Assembly (NCBI RefSeq): GCF_002813445.1
Contig: NZ_PHHD01000001.1
Span: 3,038,001-3,102,000, forward strand
Source of the DNA: Pseudomonas tolaasii NCPPB 2192
Lineage (GTDB): Bacteria; Pseudomonadota; Gammaproteobacteria; Pseudomonadales; Pseudomonadaceae
Length of the DNA stretch: 64,000 bases
Direction: 5' to 3'
This document shows positions 26,298 through 34,300 of this stretch, in pieces (position 1 is the first letter of the stretch; each line of letters begins with the position of its first letter). A program made the translations under genes and the position numbers. Below the pieces are notes generated by a model, which was not told where the DNA came from, made no database searches, and was given only the letters and a program-made list of their open reading frames with translations.

Positions 26298-27197
26298 TTA
26301 GATTGTGTTGACCTTGGCAGCCGGCGCAGGTTGCACCGCCGTCTTGCGCCCCAGCATCACCGTCACAATCACCCCGCAGGCAAACAACCACGTAATTGGC
26401 TCGATATGTTCACCAAAAAACAGCGCCGAAAACGCGATGGTGAAGAAAATCTGCAGCAGCTGGATCTGGCTGACCCGCGCAATGCCGCCCATGGCCAGCC
26501 CGGCGTACCAGGCGAAGAAGCCCAGAAACTGCGAGAACAGCGACACGTAACCGAACGCCCACCAGGCGCGCACCGAAATTGCACCTTGATGCTGCGCCGC
26601 CAGGTACCACACCGGGCCGATCAGCACCGGCGTGGACAACACCAGCGCCCAGCAGATGACCTGCCAGCCGCCCATTTCCTTGGCCAGCCGGCCACCTTCG
26701 GCATAGCCCAGGCCGCCCACGGCAATCGCCCCGAGCATCAACAAGTCGCCCGCCTGAATGCTGCCGGCGCCGGTGATCAACGCGTAACTCAACACCAACG
26801 CACTGCCCAGTGCCGCGCAGGCCCAGAAGGCTTTGGACGGCCGCTCATGGGACAGCCACGCCGCATACAGCGCCACACACAGCGGTTGCAAGCCGTTGAC
26901 CAACGCGCCATGGGACGCCGGCAGCGTTTGCATGGCCCAGGCCGACAACACCGGAAACCCCAGGATCACCCCGGCAATCACCAGGCACAGCCCGCGCACC
27001 TGGCGCCAGGTCGGCCAGCGCTCGCGTCGCCACAGCAACAGCGCCGCCGCCGGGATCGCCGCGAACAGCGCGCGGCCCAGGCCGTTGAGCAGCGGGTGGA
27101 TTTCCTGCACCACAATGCGGGTGAAGGGCAGGGTCAGGCTGAAGATGATGACGCCCAGCAGGCCGAGGGCCATGCCGGTGTTTTCGCGCGAACTCAT
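26298..27197 (-). CDS. EamA/DMT-family exporter
   Basis: 299 residues, ten predicted helices in two EamA repeats: GLLGVIIFSLTLPFTRIVV begins the first and GGLGYAEGGRLAKEMGGWQVICWALVLSTPVLIGPVWYL lies in the second. The GLGRALFAAIPAAALLLW segment is typical of DMT exporters of amino acids or metabolites. Substrate unknown; monocistronic. Confidence 0.87.
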   Translation of the reverse strand: MSSRENTGMALGLLGVIIFSLTLPFTRIVVQEIHPLLNGLGRALFAAIPAAALLLWRRERWPTWRQVRGLCLVIAGVILGFPVLSAWAMQTLPASHGALVNGLQPLCVALYAAWLSHERPSKAFWACAALGSALVLSYALITGAGSIQAGDLLMLGAIAVGGLGYAEGGRLAKEMGGWQVICWALVLSTPVLIGPVWYLAAQHQGAISVRAWWAFGYVSLFSQFLGFFAWYAGLAMGGIARVSQIQLLQIFFTIAFSALFFGEHIEPITWLFACGVIVTVMLGRKTAVQPAPAAKVNTI

Positions 27198-27320
27198 GGT
27201 GGGGGACCGGGATCAGAAGGGCTTCAAGGGAAACCCATCTAGCCACAACCCCCGCCCATTGCGGGCCTACAGCTGATGGCAGATTTATCCGTACAGTTTG
27301 CGCAGACACTGAAATTCAAA

Positions 27321-27436
27321 TGTGGGAGCTGGCTTGCCTGCGATGGGATCGCCTCGGTGTTACTGCCGAACCGAGGTGCCTGTATCGCAGCGGTGCGACG
27401 ATTCGACAAGCCAGCTCACATAGGCCCGTTCCCACT
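27321..27436. repeat. Damaged REP doublet
   Basis: The left core TGTGGGAGCTGGCTTGCCTGCGATGG is intact, but the right half is broken up (TATCGCAGCGGTGCGACGATTCGACAAGCCAGCTCACA... CCCGTTCCCAC), as if a short segment was inserted into it. Confidence 0.65.
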
Positions 27437-27441
27437 TGGGT

Positions 27442-30000
27442 TTAGAAGAACCGCGTCACGCTGATCTTCGCGTCGCGGCCTTTGGTGTAGGCGCGGTCGC
27501 CGCTCAGGGCCGGGCGGAAGTTTTCGTTGAACAGGTTGTCCACGGTGAAGTTCACCTCGGTGCCTTTCAGGTAAGCCTGTTGCGGTTTCCATTTGGCGAA
27601 CAGGCCCTGGGTGTTGTAGCGCTTGTTGCCGTATTGATCGTAGAACAAATCACCCACGGCGCTGCCCGGGCCGCCGGAGTATTTGTCGCTGGGCAGGCGG
27701 TCGGTGGCGCCGATGAATTGGCCGGTCCAGCCGACCTGGGCATCCCAGGCAGGGATGTTGGTGCCGAGCACCAATACCCACTTGGTCGGCGGGATATCCC
27801 GCGCCGCCACGTCCGGCCCCCACGGGTTGGTGTAGGCGCCTTCGTGGTCGCCCTTGGCGTAGGCGAACGACACCGAGCCGAACAGGTAAGTAGAGTTGTA
27901 GTAGGTTTCGAATTCAAAGCCCTTGATGGTCAGCCCGCCAATATTGCGGTAGTTGGCCATCGGCCCCGTGGGGCAGGCGCTGGCAATGCTGCCGCCGTTG
28001 ACGGCCTGGTTCTGGCAACCCACACCTGTGGCCTTGAAGATTTCGTCCTCGACCTTGTTGTGGAAAAACGTGGTGCGCACTTGCAGGTTGTCATTCTGGG
28101 CGATCAGGTTATCGAAGCTGCTGACGCTGCCCACGGTGATCGAGGTGATGCGCTCCGGGTCGAGGTCGACACTGGTGGCGGTGCGACTGCCCAGGCCTTG
28201 CACTTCGTATTGCTCGTCGATCACCGGCGCACGCCAGGTTTTGCTCCAGTTGGCGAACAGCCCCAGGTTGGGCGTGACGTTCCAGAACAACGCCAGGCGC
28301 GGTGACCAGCCGGTGTAGGTGCGGTCGCTGTAATCGTGGCCGAATGACGGATCGGGGTTGTCGTAGTACGGCGCGTCGTTGCCTTCGCCACGATTGCGCA
28401 CGTGGTCATAACGCAGGGATGGGGTGATGGTTACGTCGCCCACTGTGACCGCGTCCTGCACGAAGAAGCTGTTGGTATCGACCTTGCCGTGGGGCATGAA
28501 GCCCGGCTGGAAGTGCCCGTAGTTGTAGCGTGCGGTGTTGTAGGTGGCGCCCGGCATCCACATTTCGGTTTCGCGGATGTGTTTGCGAATTTGCCCGCCG
28601 ACGGTCAGCGCATGCTGCAAGGGGCCGGTGTCGAACAGGCTGACGTTGCGGATGTCGAGGTTTTTGTCGGTGTAGGCCGTGTCCATCTTGCGCCCGCCGG
28701 TGGCCAGCTGGAAAAACGCGGTGGCGTCGCGTTCGTCGGTCTGGTCGGTGTTGGACTGCGAGTACTTGATGGTCAGGTCCACCAGCGGGTTGTTCGCGGG
28801 GGTGTATTCGTATTTGCCCGACCAGGTGGTGTCGGTGGTGTCACGCTGAGCCAGAAAACGTCGCAGCGCGTTTTCGTAGCCGTAGCGGTCGATGTTGGCC
28901 TGGGTCGGCGGCGTCGGGTAGCTGGCGGCCGAGAAGGGTGTCCAGCGGTTGCTGTGGGAGCGCGAGTAGGAAAAACCGGCACTGTGTTCCTCGGTGAAAT
29001 GCGCGTTGACCTTGAACAGTTTGCCGTCCACATCCTGGGCGCTGTTGGGCAGGCGCTGGGGGTTGATCGGGTACTGGTTGTTTTCGTTGGGCAGCTTGGC
29101 GGCCACCTTCATGTCGCCGCCGTCGCGTTGGGTGAGGTAGGCGAGGGCGTCAAAACGGCCGTCGTCGGTGCGGCCATACACGGCGCTGCTGTAAATCTGT
29201 TCGTGGTCGTTGCTGGAGTAACCGTATTTGAGCATGGCGCCGCTGTTGCGGCCGTCCTGGAGCAAATCGGGCGCATCTTTGGTGGTCATGTTGACCGTGC
29301 CGCCAAAACCGCCGTTACCCGTGAACGGCGAGTTGGGACCTTTTTCGACTTCGATGCTTTTGATCAACTCGGGCTCGATAAACACCGTGCCTTGCTGGTA
29401 GCGCTCAAAGCCGGTTTTGGTGGCGCCGTCGACGGTCATCGGCACGTCCTCGGCGTCGCCGAAACCCCGGATATTGATGGTTTGGCCGCCGGGTTTGAGC
29501 GAGCCGCCCTGGCTCACGCCGGGCAAGGTCTGCAACAGACTCGGAATGTTGTTGGACTGGTAACGGTCGATGTCCGCCTGGGTCATGGTCGAGCGGTTGA
29601 CGGTGCTGGAATCGACTTCGTTACCGGTGCCAATCACGCTGAGGGCGTCCAGCTGGATGGCACCGCTGTGAGTGGTTTTGCCCTCGTCGGGGCGCACCAC
29701 GTAGGTGGAGCCGACTTTGATCAGCGTGAACTCGCCGTTTTTCAGCAACGTTCGGATGGCCACTTCCGGGGTGTAGTCACCATTCAGTGCCGGCGCCTGC
29801 ACGTTCTTGAGCAGGGTTTCATCGAACAGCAGCTGAATTTTCGCCTGCTGCGCCACTTGGCTCAAGGACGTGGCCAGCGGCTGTGCAGGCAGTTGCAGCT
29901 TGAGCGACTCAGCCTGAGCCGTGAAGCTCACGGCCATGCAGGCGGCAATGATGGACGGTCGAAGAAACAGGTGCGAAGCGTGGCAAGGCGCGCGAAACAT
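27442..30000 (-). CDS. TonB-dependent outer membrane receptor with STN signalling domain
   Basis: 852 residues. Start ATG 30000 has GGGGGA 6 bases upstream and gives a signal peptide ending SFTAQA. Residues about 35-110 form the secretin/TonB short N-terminal (STN) signalling domain, followed by the plug (INIRGFGDAEDVPMTVDGATK, IEVEKGPNSPFTGNGGFGGTVNMTTKDA) and a 22-strand barrel ending in ISVTRFF. The plug resembles haem/haemophore receptors (HasR type), and WRAP / LDPER sites correspond to the FRAP and NPxL boxes, but no His lies between them. Downstream of fecI/fecR genes, so it is a trans-envelope signalling receptor. The ligand (haem or another iron source) is uncertain. Confidence 0.88.
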   Translation of the reverse strand: MFRAPCHASHLFLRPSIIAACMAVSFTAQAESLKLQLPAQPLATSLSQVAQQAKIQLLFDETLLKNVQAPALNGDYTPEVAIRTLLKNGEFTLIKVGSTYVVRPDEGKTTHSGAIQLDALSVIGTGNEVDSSTVNRSTMTQADIDRYQSNNIPSLLQTLPGVSQGGSLKPGGQTINIRGFGDAEDVPMTVDGATKTGFERYQQGTVFIEPELIKSIEVEKGPNSPFTGNGGFGGTVNMTTKDAPDLLQDGRNSGAMLKYGYSSNDHEQIYSSAVYGRTDDGRFDALAYLTQRDGGDMKVAAKLPNENNQYPINPQRLPNSAQDVDGKLFKVNAHFTEEHSAGFSYSRSHSNRWTPFSAASYPTPPTQANIDRYGYENALRRFLAQRDTTDTTWSGKYEYTPANNPLVDLTIKYSQSNTDQTDERDATAFFQLATGGRKMDTAYTDKNLDIRNVSLFDTGPLQHALTVGGQIRKHIRETEMWMPGATYNTARYNYGHFQPGFMPHGKVDTNSFFVQDAVTVGDVTITPSLRYDHVRNRGEGNDAPYYDNPDPSFGHDYSDRTYTGWSPRLALFWNVTPNLGLFANWSKTWRAPVIDEQYEVQGLGSRTATSVDLDPERITSITVGSVSSFDNLIAQNDNLQVRTTFFHNKVEDEIFKATGVGCQNQAVNGGSIASACPTGPMANYRNIGGLTIKGFEFETYYNSTYLFGSVSFAYAKGDHEGAYTNPWGPDVAARDIPPTKWVLVLGTNIPAWDAQVGWTGQFIGATDRLPSDKYSGGPGSAVGDLFYDQYGNKRYNTQGLFAKWKPQQAYLKGTEVNFTVDNLFNENFRPALSGDRAYTKGRDAKISVTRFF

Positions 30001-30090
30001 GAAATCCCCCGGGGTGGCCAAATGGCCGGAAAGGTGTGCGTATCAAACACAGTCGGGAAGAAGACGGGGCAGGCAAAAAAATCCACACAT

Positions 30091-30109
30091 GCGAATGCAA
30101 AATATTCTC
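30091..30109 (-). promoter_or_regulatory. Candidate Fur box upstream of the TonB receptor
   Basis: Minus strand GAGAATATTTTGCATTCGC matches the 19-bp Fur consensus (GATAATGATAATCATTATC) at 12 positions. It lies in the 128-base gap between fecR and the receptor, so the receptor may have its own iron-regulated promoter. Confidence 0.4.
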
Positions 30110-30128
30110 AAGTGTGTGCCGGGGCGCC

Positions 30129-31097
30129 TTATTTGCGGGGTTCGATTCTCACAATGCCGTCGGCCGAGGCCACGGTTTTCACCGGCAGCAGGGCGGGCAG
30201 GGCGTTGAGCAGGGCGTCCGGATCATTCACGTCCAGGTTGCCCGAGACCTTCAACTGAGCCACGGCCTTGTTCACCTGCAACGGGGCCTGGGGGCGGTAG
30301 AGGCTCAGTTCGTCGATCAGGCTGGCCAGTTCGCGGTTGCGAAATGACAAATGCCCGCTGCGCCAGTCCGCCACTTCTTCGGCGGTAAGGGTTTGTTGTT
30401 GCAGGCCGGCTTTGGCGTAGCTGTAGATGGCGCGTTGCTGGGCGCCGAGCAGGGCCACGGGGCTTTTGGCGTCCGGTTCAAACGCGACCTGGCCATGGGC
30501 GACGCTGACCACCAGTTGCTGCTGGCTGCGCCGTACATCAAACCCGGTACCCACCACCCGCACCGTCGCCTCGCCGGCCTGCACATACAACGGTCGCTCT
30601 TTATCGGCAGCGACTTCGATATACAGCTGGCCCTTGTCCAGATGAATGATGCGTTGATCGGCGCTGAACGCCAGGCGCAGGCGCGTGTTGGCGTTCACGT
30701 ACAAGGTGCTGCCGTCGGGCAGGTTCAGGGTGCGCATGCCCTTGGAGTGGGCGGCGACCTGGGCGTGATACAGCGTGCGGGGTGCGCCGACATTGGTGGT
30801 CAGCACTGCGCACACCAGTGCAGCCGCCACCGCGAGGGCAGGGCGCCACATCGATGCTTTGCGCTTGGGCAGTGCCACGGGTTTGTTCAATTGCTGTAGC
30901 TGGGCGAGGTCGGCCCACAGTTGCTCGAATTCGGCATAGGCGCGCGCATGGGCGGGTTCGGCTTGCCAGGCGGCAAAAGCCTTGCGGTCGGCTCGCCCCG
31001 CTTCGCTGCGGTTGCGGGCAAACCAGCTGGCGGCTTGGGCATCGATGGAGTCGCTGTGCTCGATGTCCAAAGCGTCGGTGTCGCTCAGGCGGTTCAT
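30129..31097 (-). CDS. FecR-family anti-sigma factor
   Basis: 322-residue inner-membrane regulator. Cytoplasmic DUF4880 domain with the sigma-binding helix (AQAASWFARNRSEAGRADRKAF), one membrane helix (PALAVAAALVCAVLTTNVG, near 92-110), then the periplasmic FecR domain (KGMRTLNLPDGSTLYVNANTRLRL) and an STN-like C-terminus. It relays occupancy of the receptor to the sigma factor, with which its start overlaps by 4 bases. Confidence 0.92.
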   Translation of the reverse strand: MNRLSDTDALDIEHSDSIDAQAASWFARNRSEAGRADRKAFAAWQAEPAHARAYAEFEQLWADLAQLQQLNKPVALPKRKASMWRPALAVAAALVCAVLTTNVGAPRTLYHAQVAAHSKGMRTLNLPDGSTLYVNANTRLRLAFSADQRIIHLDKGQLYIEVAADKERPLYVQAGEATVRVVGTGFDVRRSQQQLVVSVAHGQVAFEPDAKSPVALLGAQQRAIYSYAKAGLQQQTLTAEEVADWRSGHLSFRNRELASLIDELSLYRPQAPLQVNKAVAQLKVSGNLDVNDPDALLNALPALLPVKTVASADGIVRIEPRK

Positions 31098-31633
31098 TCT
31101 GGCTGCTCCGTGCCGGGTTCGATTTGAAGGCGTCGCTTGCAGTGCAGCAGGGCAAAAGCGATGTGCTTTTCCACCATGCTGGTCGAAATGCCCATGCGCT
31201 CGGCGATCTGCGCCTGGCTGAGGCCTTCGAAGCGGTGCAGCATAAGGGCTTCTCGCCTGCGGGGCGAGAGTTCTGCGAGGACTTCTTTCAACTGTTCCAG
31301 GCGTTGCAAGCGCTGCGCGGCGGCCATGGGGTCGGTTTGCTCGTCGGCGACCGGCTCGGCGTCCCTTTCGGCCTGATCCGGGTGAGTGGTTTGCCGTACC
31401 TTCTGTTTGCGCCAGTGGTCACGCAGCAGATTGCGCGCCATCTGGAACAGAAACGCCCGTGGCTGCTCGACCTTGGCCCGGTCGCGGTAGTCCAGCCATT
31501 GAGTGAAAACATCCTGGGTCATGTCCGCCGCGTCGCTGGCGTTGTCGGTGCGCTTGCGCAGGAAATGCAGAATGTCTGCATAAAACCCGCGAAAGGCATC
31601 GGCCGACAACGGGTCGGGCTCTGGACGAGACAT
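31094..31633 (-). CDS. ECF sigma factor, FecI type
   Basis: 179 residues with region 2 (FRGFYADILHFLRKRTDNASDAADMTQDVFTQWLDY, RAFLFQMARNLLRDHWRK) and region 4 (LSPRRREALMLHRFEGLSQAQIAERMGISTSMVEKHIAFALLHCKRRL). Expected to direct transcription of the adjacent TonB receptor once released by the FecR protein. A Fur box lies 44 bases upstream of its start. Confidence 0.93.
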   Translation of the reverse strand: MSRPEPDPLSADAFRGFYADILHFLRKRTDNASDAADMTQDVFTQWLDYRDRAKVEQPRAFLFQMARNLLRDHWRKQKVRQTTHPDQAERDAEPVADEQTDPMAAAQRLQRLEQLKEVLAELSPRRREALMLHRFEGLSQAQIAERMGISTSMVEKHIAFALLHCKRRLQIEPGTEQPE

Positions 31634-31676
31634 GGATATCCTTCTTGACGAAGCACGACGTAGAAAAGTCGCGAAT

Positions 31677-31695
31677 GATATCGAGAACTATTGTC
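31677..31695 (-). promoter_or_regulatory. Candidate Fur box upstream of the ECF sigma gene
   Basis: Minus strand GACAATAGTTCTCGATATC matches the 19-bp Fur consensus at 12 of 19 positions, within AT-rich flanks (CAAATGACAATAG...). Iron repression of the fecI-like gene is the normal arrangement for iron-starvation sigma factors. Confidence 0.6.
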
Positions 31696-31745
31696 ATTTG
31701 TCTCTATGTAAGAAATCTGCCCGTCAAAAATATGAGACCTGATTC

Positions 31746-31835
31746 CTGTGGGAGCCGGGCTTGCCCGCGATGGCATCGCCTCGGTTCACTTGAAAGACCG
31801 CGGTGTTGCTATCGCAGGCAAGCCAGCTCCCACAG
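31746..31835. repeat. REP doublet
   Basis: CTGTGGGAGCCGGGCTTGCCCGCGATGGC and inverse GCTATCGCAGGCAAGCC...CCCACAG. It ends 12 bases before the stop of the DapA-like gene. Confidence 0.87.
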
Positions 31836-31846
31836 GGGCTGCGGCG

Positions 31847-32719
31847 TTAGCGCAGCAGTGTTTTCAGCTGTTCGATCCCGGCTTCACCCAACGGGAACAC
31901 TGGCAACCGTGGATCACCCACCTCCAACCCGGTCAAACGCAACCCGGCCTTGACCGTCGCCGGCAAACCACCCTTGAGGATGAACTCCAGCAGAGGTAAC
32001 TGACGATAAAACAGCTCCCGTGCCTTCGTCAGATCATTTGCCAGCACCGCGTCATACAAATCCAGATTCAGCTGAGGAATGAGGTTCGGCGCCGCCGTGC
32101 ACCAGCCCTTGGCGCCGGCCGCGAAGGCTTCCAGCGCCAGCGGGTTGCAGCCGTTGTAGAACGGCACCTCTGTCTGGCGACGCAGTTGGTGCATGCGCTG
32201 AATATCCCCGGTGCTTTCCTTGACCATGGTCACATTGGCCACCTGCTTGATGATGCGCTGGATCAAATTCACCGACATGTCCGTGCCGCTGGTGGCCGGG
32301 TTGTTGTAGAGCATGATCGGCACGCCGATGCTGTCGCCAATCGCGGCGTAATGGGCAAGGATTTCCGCTTCGCTGAGCTTCCAGTACGAGGCGGGCAACA
32401 CCATCACCACGTCGGCGCCGTTGGCCTCGGCGTACCGCGCACGGCGCACGGCCTTGGCGGTGGTGAGGTCGGACACGCTGACGACGGTCGGCACGCGCCG
32501 GGCGATTTTCGCCAGGCTGTAGGCACTCACTTCATCCCATTCGGCATCGCTCAAGTAGGCGCCTTCGCCAGTGCTGCCCAACGGGGCGATGGCGTGTACG
32601 CCGCTGGCGATCAAACGGTCGATGGAGGTGCCGAGTGCGTCAAGGTCGATGCGTGAGCCGTCGGCGCTGAACGGGGTGATGGTGTAGCCGATGATGCCGT
32701 GAATAGGGGGGCTGGACAT
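31847..32719 (-). CDS. DapA-like class I aldolase / dihydrodipicolinate synthase family protein
   Basis: 290-residue TIM barrel. Motifs: GSTGEGAYLS near residue 50, the catalytic Tyr in IMLYNNPATSG, and the Schiff-base Lys in VTMVKESTGD near 165. The family cleaves or forms 2-oxo-acid C-C bonds. Housekeeping dapA normally sits near nlpB/purC, so this is a catabolic paralogue. It follows a class II aldolase gene after a 24-base gap, with an XRE-cupin regulator divergent. Confidence 0.86.
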   Translation of the reverse strand: MSSPPIHGIIGYTITPFSADGSRIDLDALGTSIDRLIASGVHAIAPLGSTGEGAYLSDAEWDEVSAYSLAKIARRVPTVVSVSDLTTAKAVRRARYAEANGADVVMVLPASYWKLSEAEILAHYAAIGDSIGVPIMLYNNPATSGTDMSVNLIQRIIKQVANVTMVKESTGDIQRMHQLRRQTEVPFYNGCNPLALEAFAAGAKGWCTAAPNLIPQLNLDLYDAVLANDLTKARELFYRQLPLLEFILKGGLPATVKAGLRLTGLEVGDPRLPVFPLGEAGIEQLKTLLR

Positions 32720-32743
32720 GGGAAGTCTCCGGTCGAAAAGGGA

Positions 32744-33526
32744 TCAGTTCAGGCAATCGGCGTGCTTGCGCAGGTTCTGCCGGGCGTAGTAATTGAACGC
32801 GGCGCCATGGCGCTTGGGCTTGGAGATCCAGTCATGGGCCTCGCGCCCAAGCTCGGGCAGGATCGGTTTGATGCTGCCTGCCGACATCGCCAGCAGCTGC
32901 AATTTCGCCGCGCGCTCGATCAGCTGGGCGATCACGCAGGTTTCCTCGATGCTCGCCCCGGTGGACAGCTGGCCGTGGTGCGAGAGCAATATCGCGCGCT
33001 TGTCGCCCAACGCGGCGGTGATGATTTCCCCTTCTTCATTGCCCACCGGCACGCCCGGCCAGGCTTGCAGAAACGCGCAGTCTTCATACAGCGGGCACAG
33101 GTCCATGTGCGACACCTGCAGCGGCACTTCCAGCATCGACAGCGCTGCAATGTGCGTGGGGTGGGTATGGATGATGCAGTTCACATCCGGCCGTCCGCGG
33201 TACACCCACGTGTGAAAACGGTTGGCCGGGTTGGGAATGCCGTGGCCTTCGAGCACCTCAAGATCCTCGTTGACCAGCAGCAGATTGCTGGCGGTGATCT
33301 CGTCAAAACCCAGGCCCAATTGCTGGGTGTAATAGGTGCCAGGTTTTGGCCCGCGTGCAGTGATCTGCCCGGCCAGGCCGGAGTCGTGGCCGTGTTCGAA
33401 GAGGATGCGGCAGGTGAGCGCCAGCTTTTGCCGGTCAGTCCACGTATTATCCGCCAGGGTGTTTTGCATCTGGATCAGCGCTTGCTTGACCAGTTGGTCT
33501 TTGGGGAGTGCTAATGTCTTGGCCAT
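32744..33526 (-). CDS. Class II aldolase/adducin family protein
   Basis: 260 residues, zinc-dependent aldolase fold. The metal-ligand pair is in CIIHTHPTHIAALSML (near residues 120-135), with a third His in ILLSHHGQLSTGASIEE; the Gly-rich GHDSGLAGQITARGP is the phosphate/carboxylate loop. ATG 33526 was preferred to an upstream TTG at 33550. The family includes fuculose-phosphate aldolase and decarboxylases of hydroxy-oxo acids; substrate not assignable. Likely operon with the DapA-like gene. Confidence 0.83.
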   Translation of the reverse strand: MAKTLALPKDQLVKQALIQMQNTLADNTWTDRQKLALTCRILFEHGHDSGLAGQITARGPKPGTYYTQQLGLGFDEITASNLLLVNEDLEVLEGHGIPNPANRFHTWVYRGRPDVNCIIHTHPTHIAALSMLEVPLQVSHMDLCPLYEDCAFLQAWPGVPVGNEEGEIITAALGDKRAILLSHHGQLSTGASIEETCVIAQLIERAAKLQLLAMSAGSIKPILPELGREAHDWISKPKRHGAAFNYYARQNLRKHADCLN

Positions 33527-33550
33527 ATCGGGTGCCCTCGGTGGCTGCAA

Positions 33551-33586
33551 ATGACACTAAAGATGCTATATGACACTTTGTGTCAT
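33551..33586. promoter_or_regulatory. Palindromic operator between aldolase operon and XRE-cupin gene
   Basis: TGACACTTTGTGTCA (33571-33585) is a perfect 6+6 palindrome with a 3-base centre; a half site ATGACACT lies 20 bases to its left at 33551, i.e. two helical turns away. The location between divergent genes suits control of both by the XRE-cupin protein. Confidence 0.6.
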
Positions 33587-33631
33587 TAGCAAGCGCAGCT
33601 CTCGCCTTTCTGCATGGATTAATCGCAGCAC

Positions 33632-34159
33632 ATGTCTATCCGTTTGAAATTATTGAGAAAAAAACTTGGCGTAACCCTGGATGTATTGGCTGAAAAATCC
33701 GGGATGACCAAGAGCTACCTGTCCAAGGTCGAGCGCGGGCTCAACACGCCGTCGATTGCCGCTGCGCTGAAACTGGCCAAGGCATTGAACGTGAAGGTTG
33801 AAGAGCTGTTCAGCGAAGACAGCGTGAGCGTCGACAGCTACAGCCTGGTGCGCAGCCATGAACGCCCGGACACGGCGCCGGGTTACGCGGTGCTGGCCCA
33901 TCAGGTCAGCGAGCGCAGCCTGCTGCCGTTCATCATTTATCCGCCGGCGGAATTCACCGACAAGACCTTCAAGGAACACGTGGGTGAGGAGTTTTTGTTT
34001 GTGCATGAAGGCCAGGTGGAAGTGGACTTCATGAATGAGCGGGTGATTCTGGAACGGGGGGATGCGCTGCATTTCAATGCGCAGAAGCCGCACCGGATTC
34101 GCTCGGTGGGGGAGGTGCAGGCGCAGCTGCTGGTCGTTGTCCACAGCGCTGAAGAATGA
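33632..34159 (+). CDS. XRE-family regulator with C-terminal cupin domain
   Basis: 175 residues. HTH_XRE at residues 4-60 (KLGVTLDVLAEKSGMTKSYLSKVERGLNTPSIAAALKLAKAL), a linker, then a cupin_2 effector domain near 105-172 (EEFLFVHEGQVEVDFMNERVILERGDALHFNAQKPHRI). Such regulators sense small amines or acids and control adjacent catabolic genes; here the aldolase pair is transcribed divergently. Confidence 0.9.
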   Translation: MSIRLKLLRKKLGVTLDVLAEKSGMTKSYLSKVERGLNTPSIAAALKLAKALNVKVEELFSEDSVSVDSYSLVRSHERPDTAPGYAVLAHQVSERSLLPFIIYPPAEFTDKTFKEHVGEEFLFVHEGQVEVDFMNERVILERGDALHFNAQKPHRIRSVGEVQAQLLVVVHSAEE

Positions 34160-34187
34160 CGCTGATCGACATTTGAAATGCAATTTA

Positions 34188-34276
34188 TGTGGGAGCTGGC
34201 TTGCCTGCGATAGCTGTTTATCAGTGACAAATGTACAAGCTGACACACCGCTTTCGCAGGCAAGCCAGCTCCCACA
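34188..34276. repeat. REP doublet
   Basis: TGTGGGAGCTGGCTTGCCTGCGATAGC and inverse TTTCGCAGGCAAGCCAGCTCCCACA, between the convergent XRE-cupin and DUF4917 genes. Confidence 0.87.
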
Positions 34277-34300
34277 TTTTTGATCTGTTATGTTCGGGGG

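Noticed and set aside
28402..30258. A 618-codon plus-strand frame opposite the TonB receptor
   Set aside because: Antisense shadow; the minus-strand frame has signal peptide, STN, plug and barrel motifs.
31847..32719. Housekeeping dapA
   Set aside because: Context is a catabolic aldolase operon with its own regulator, unlike the usual dapA neighbourhood.
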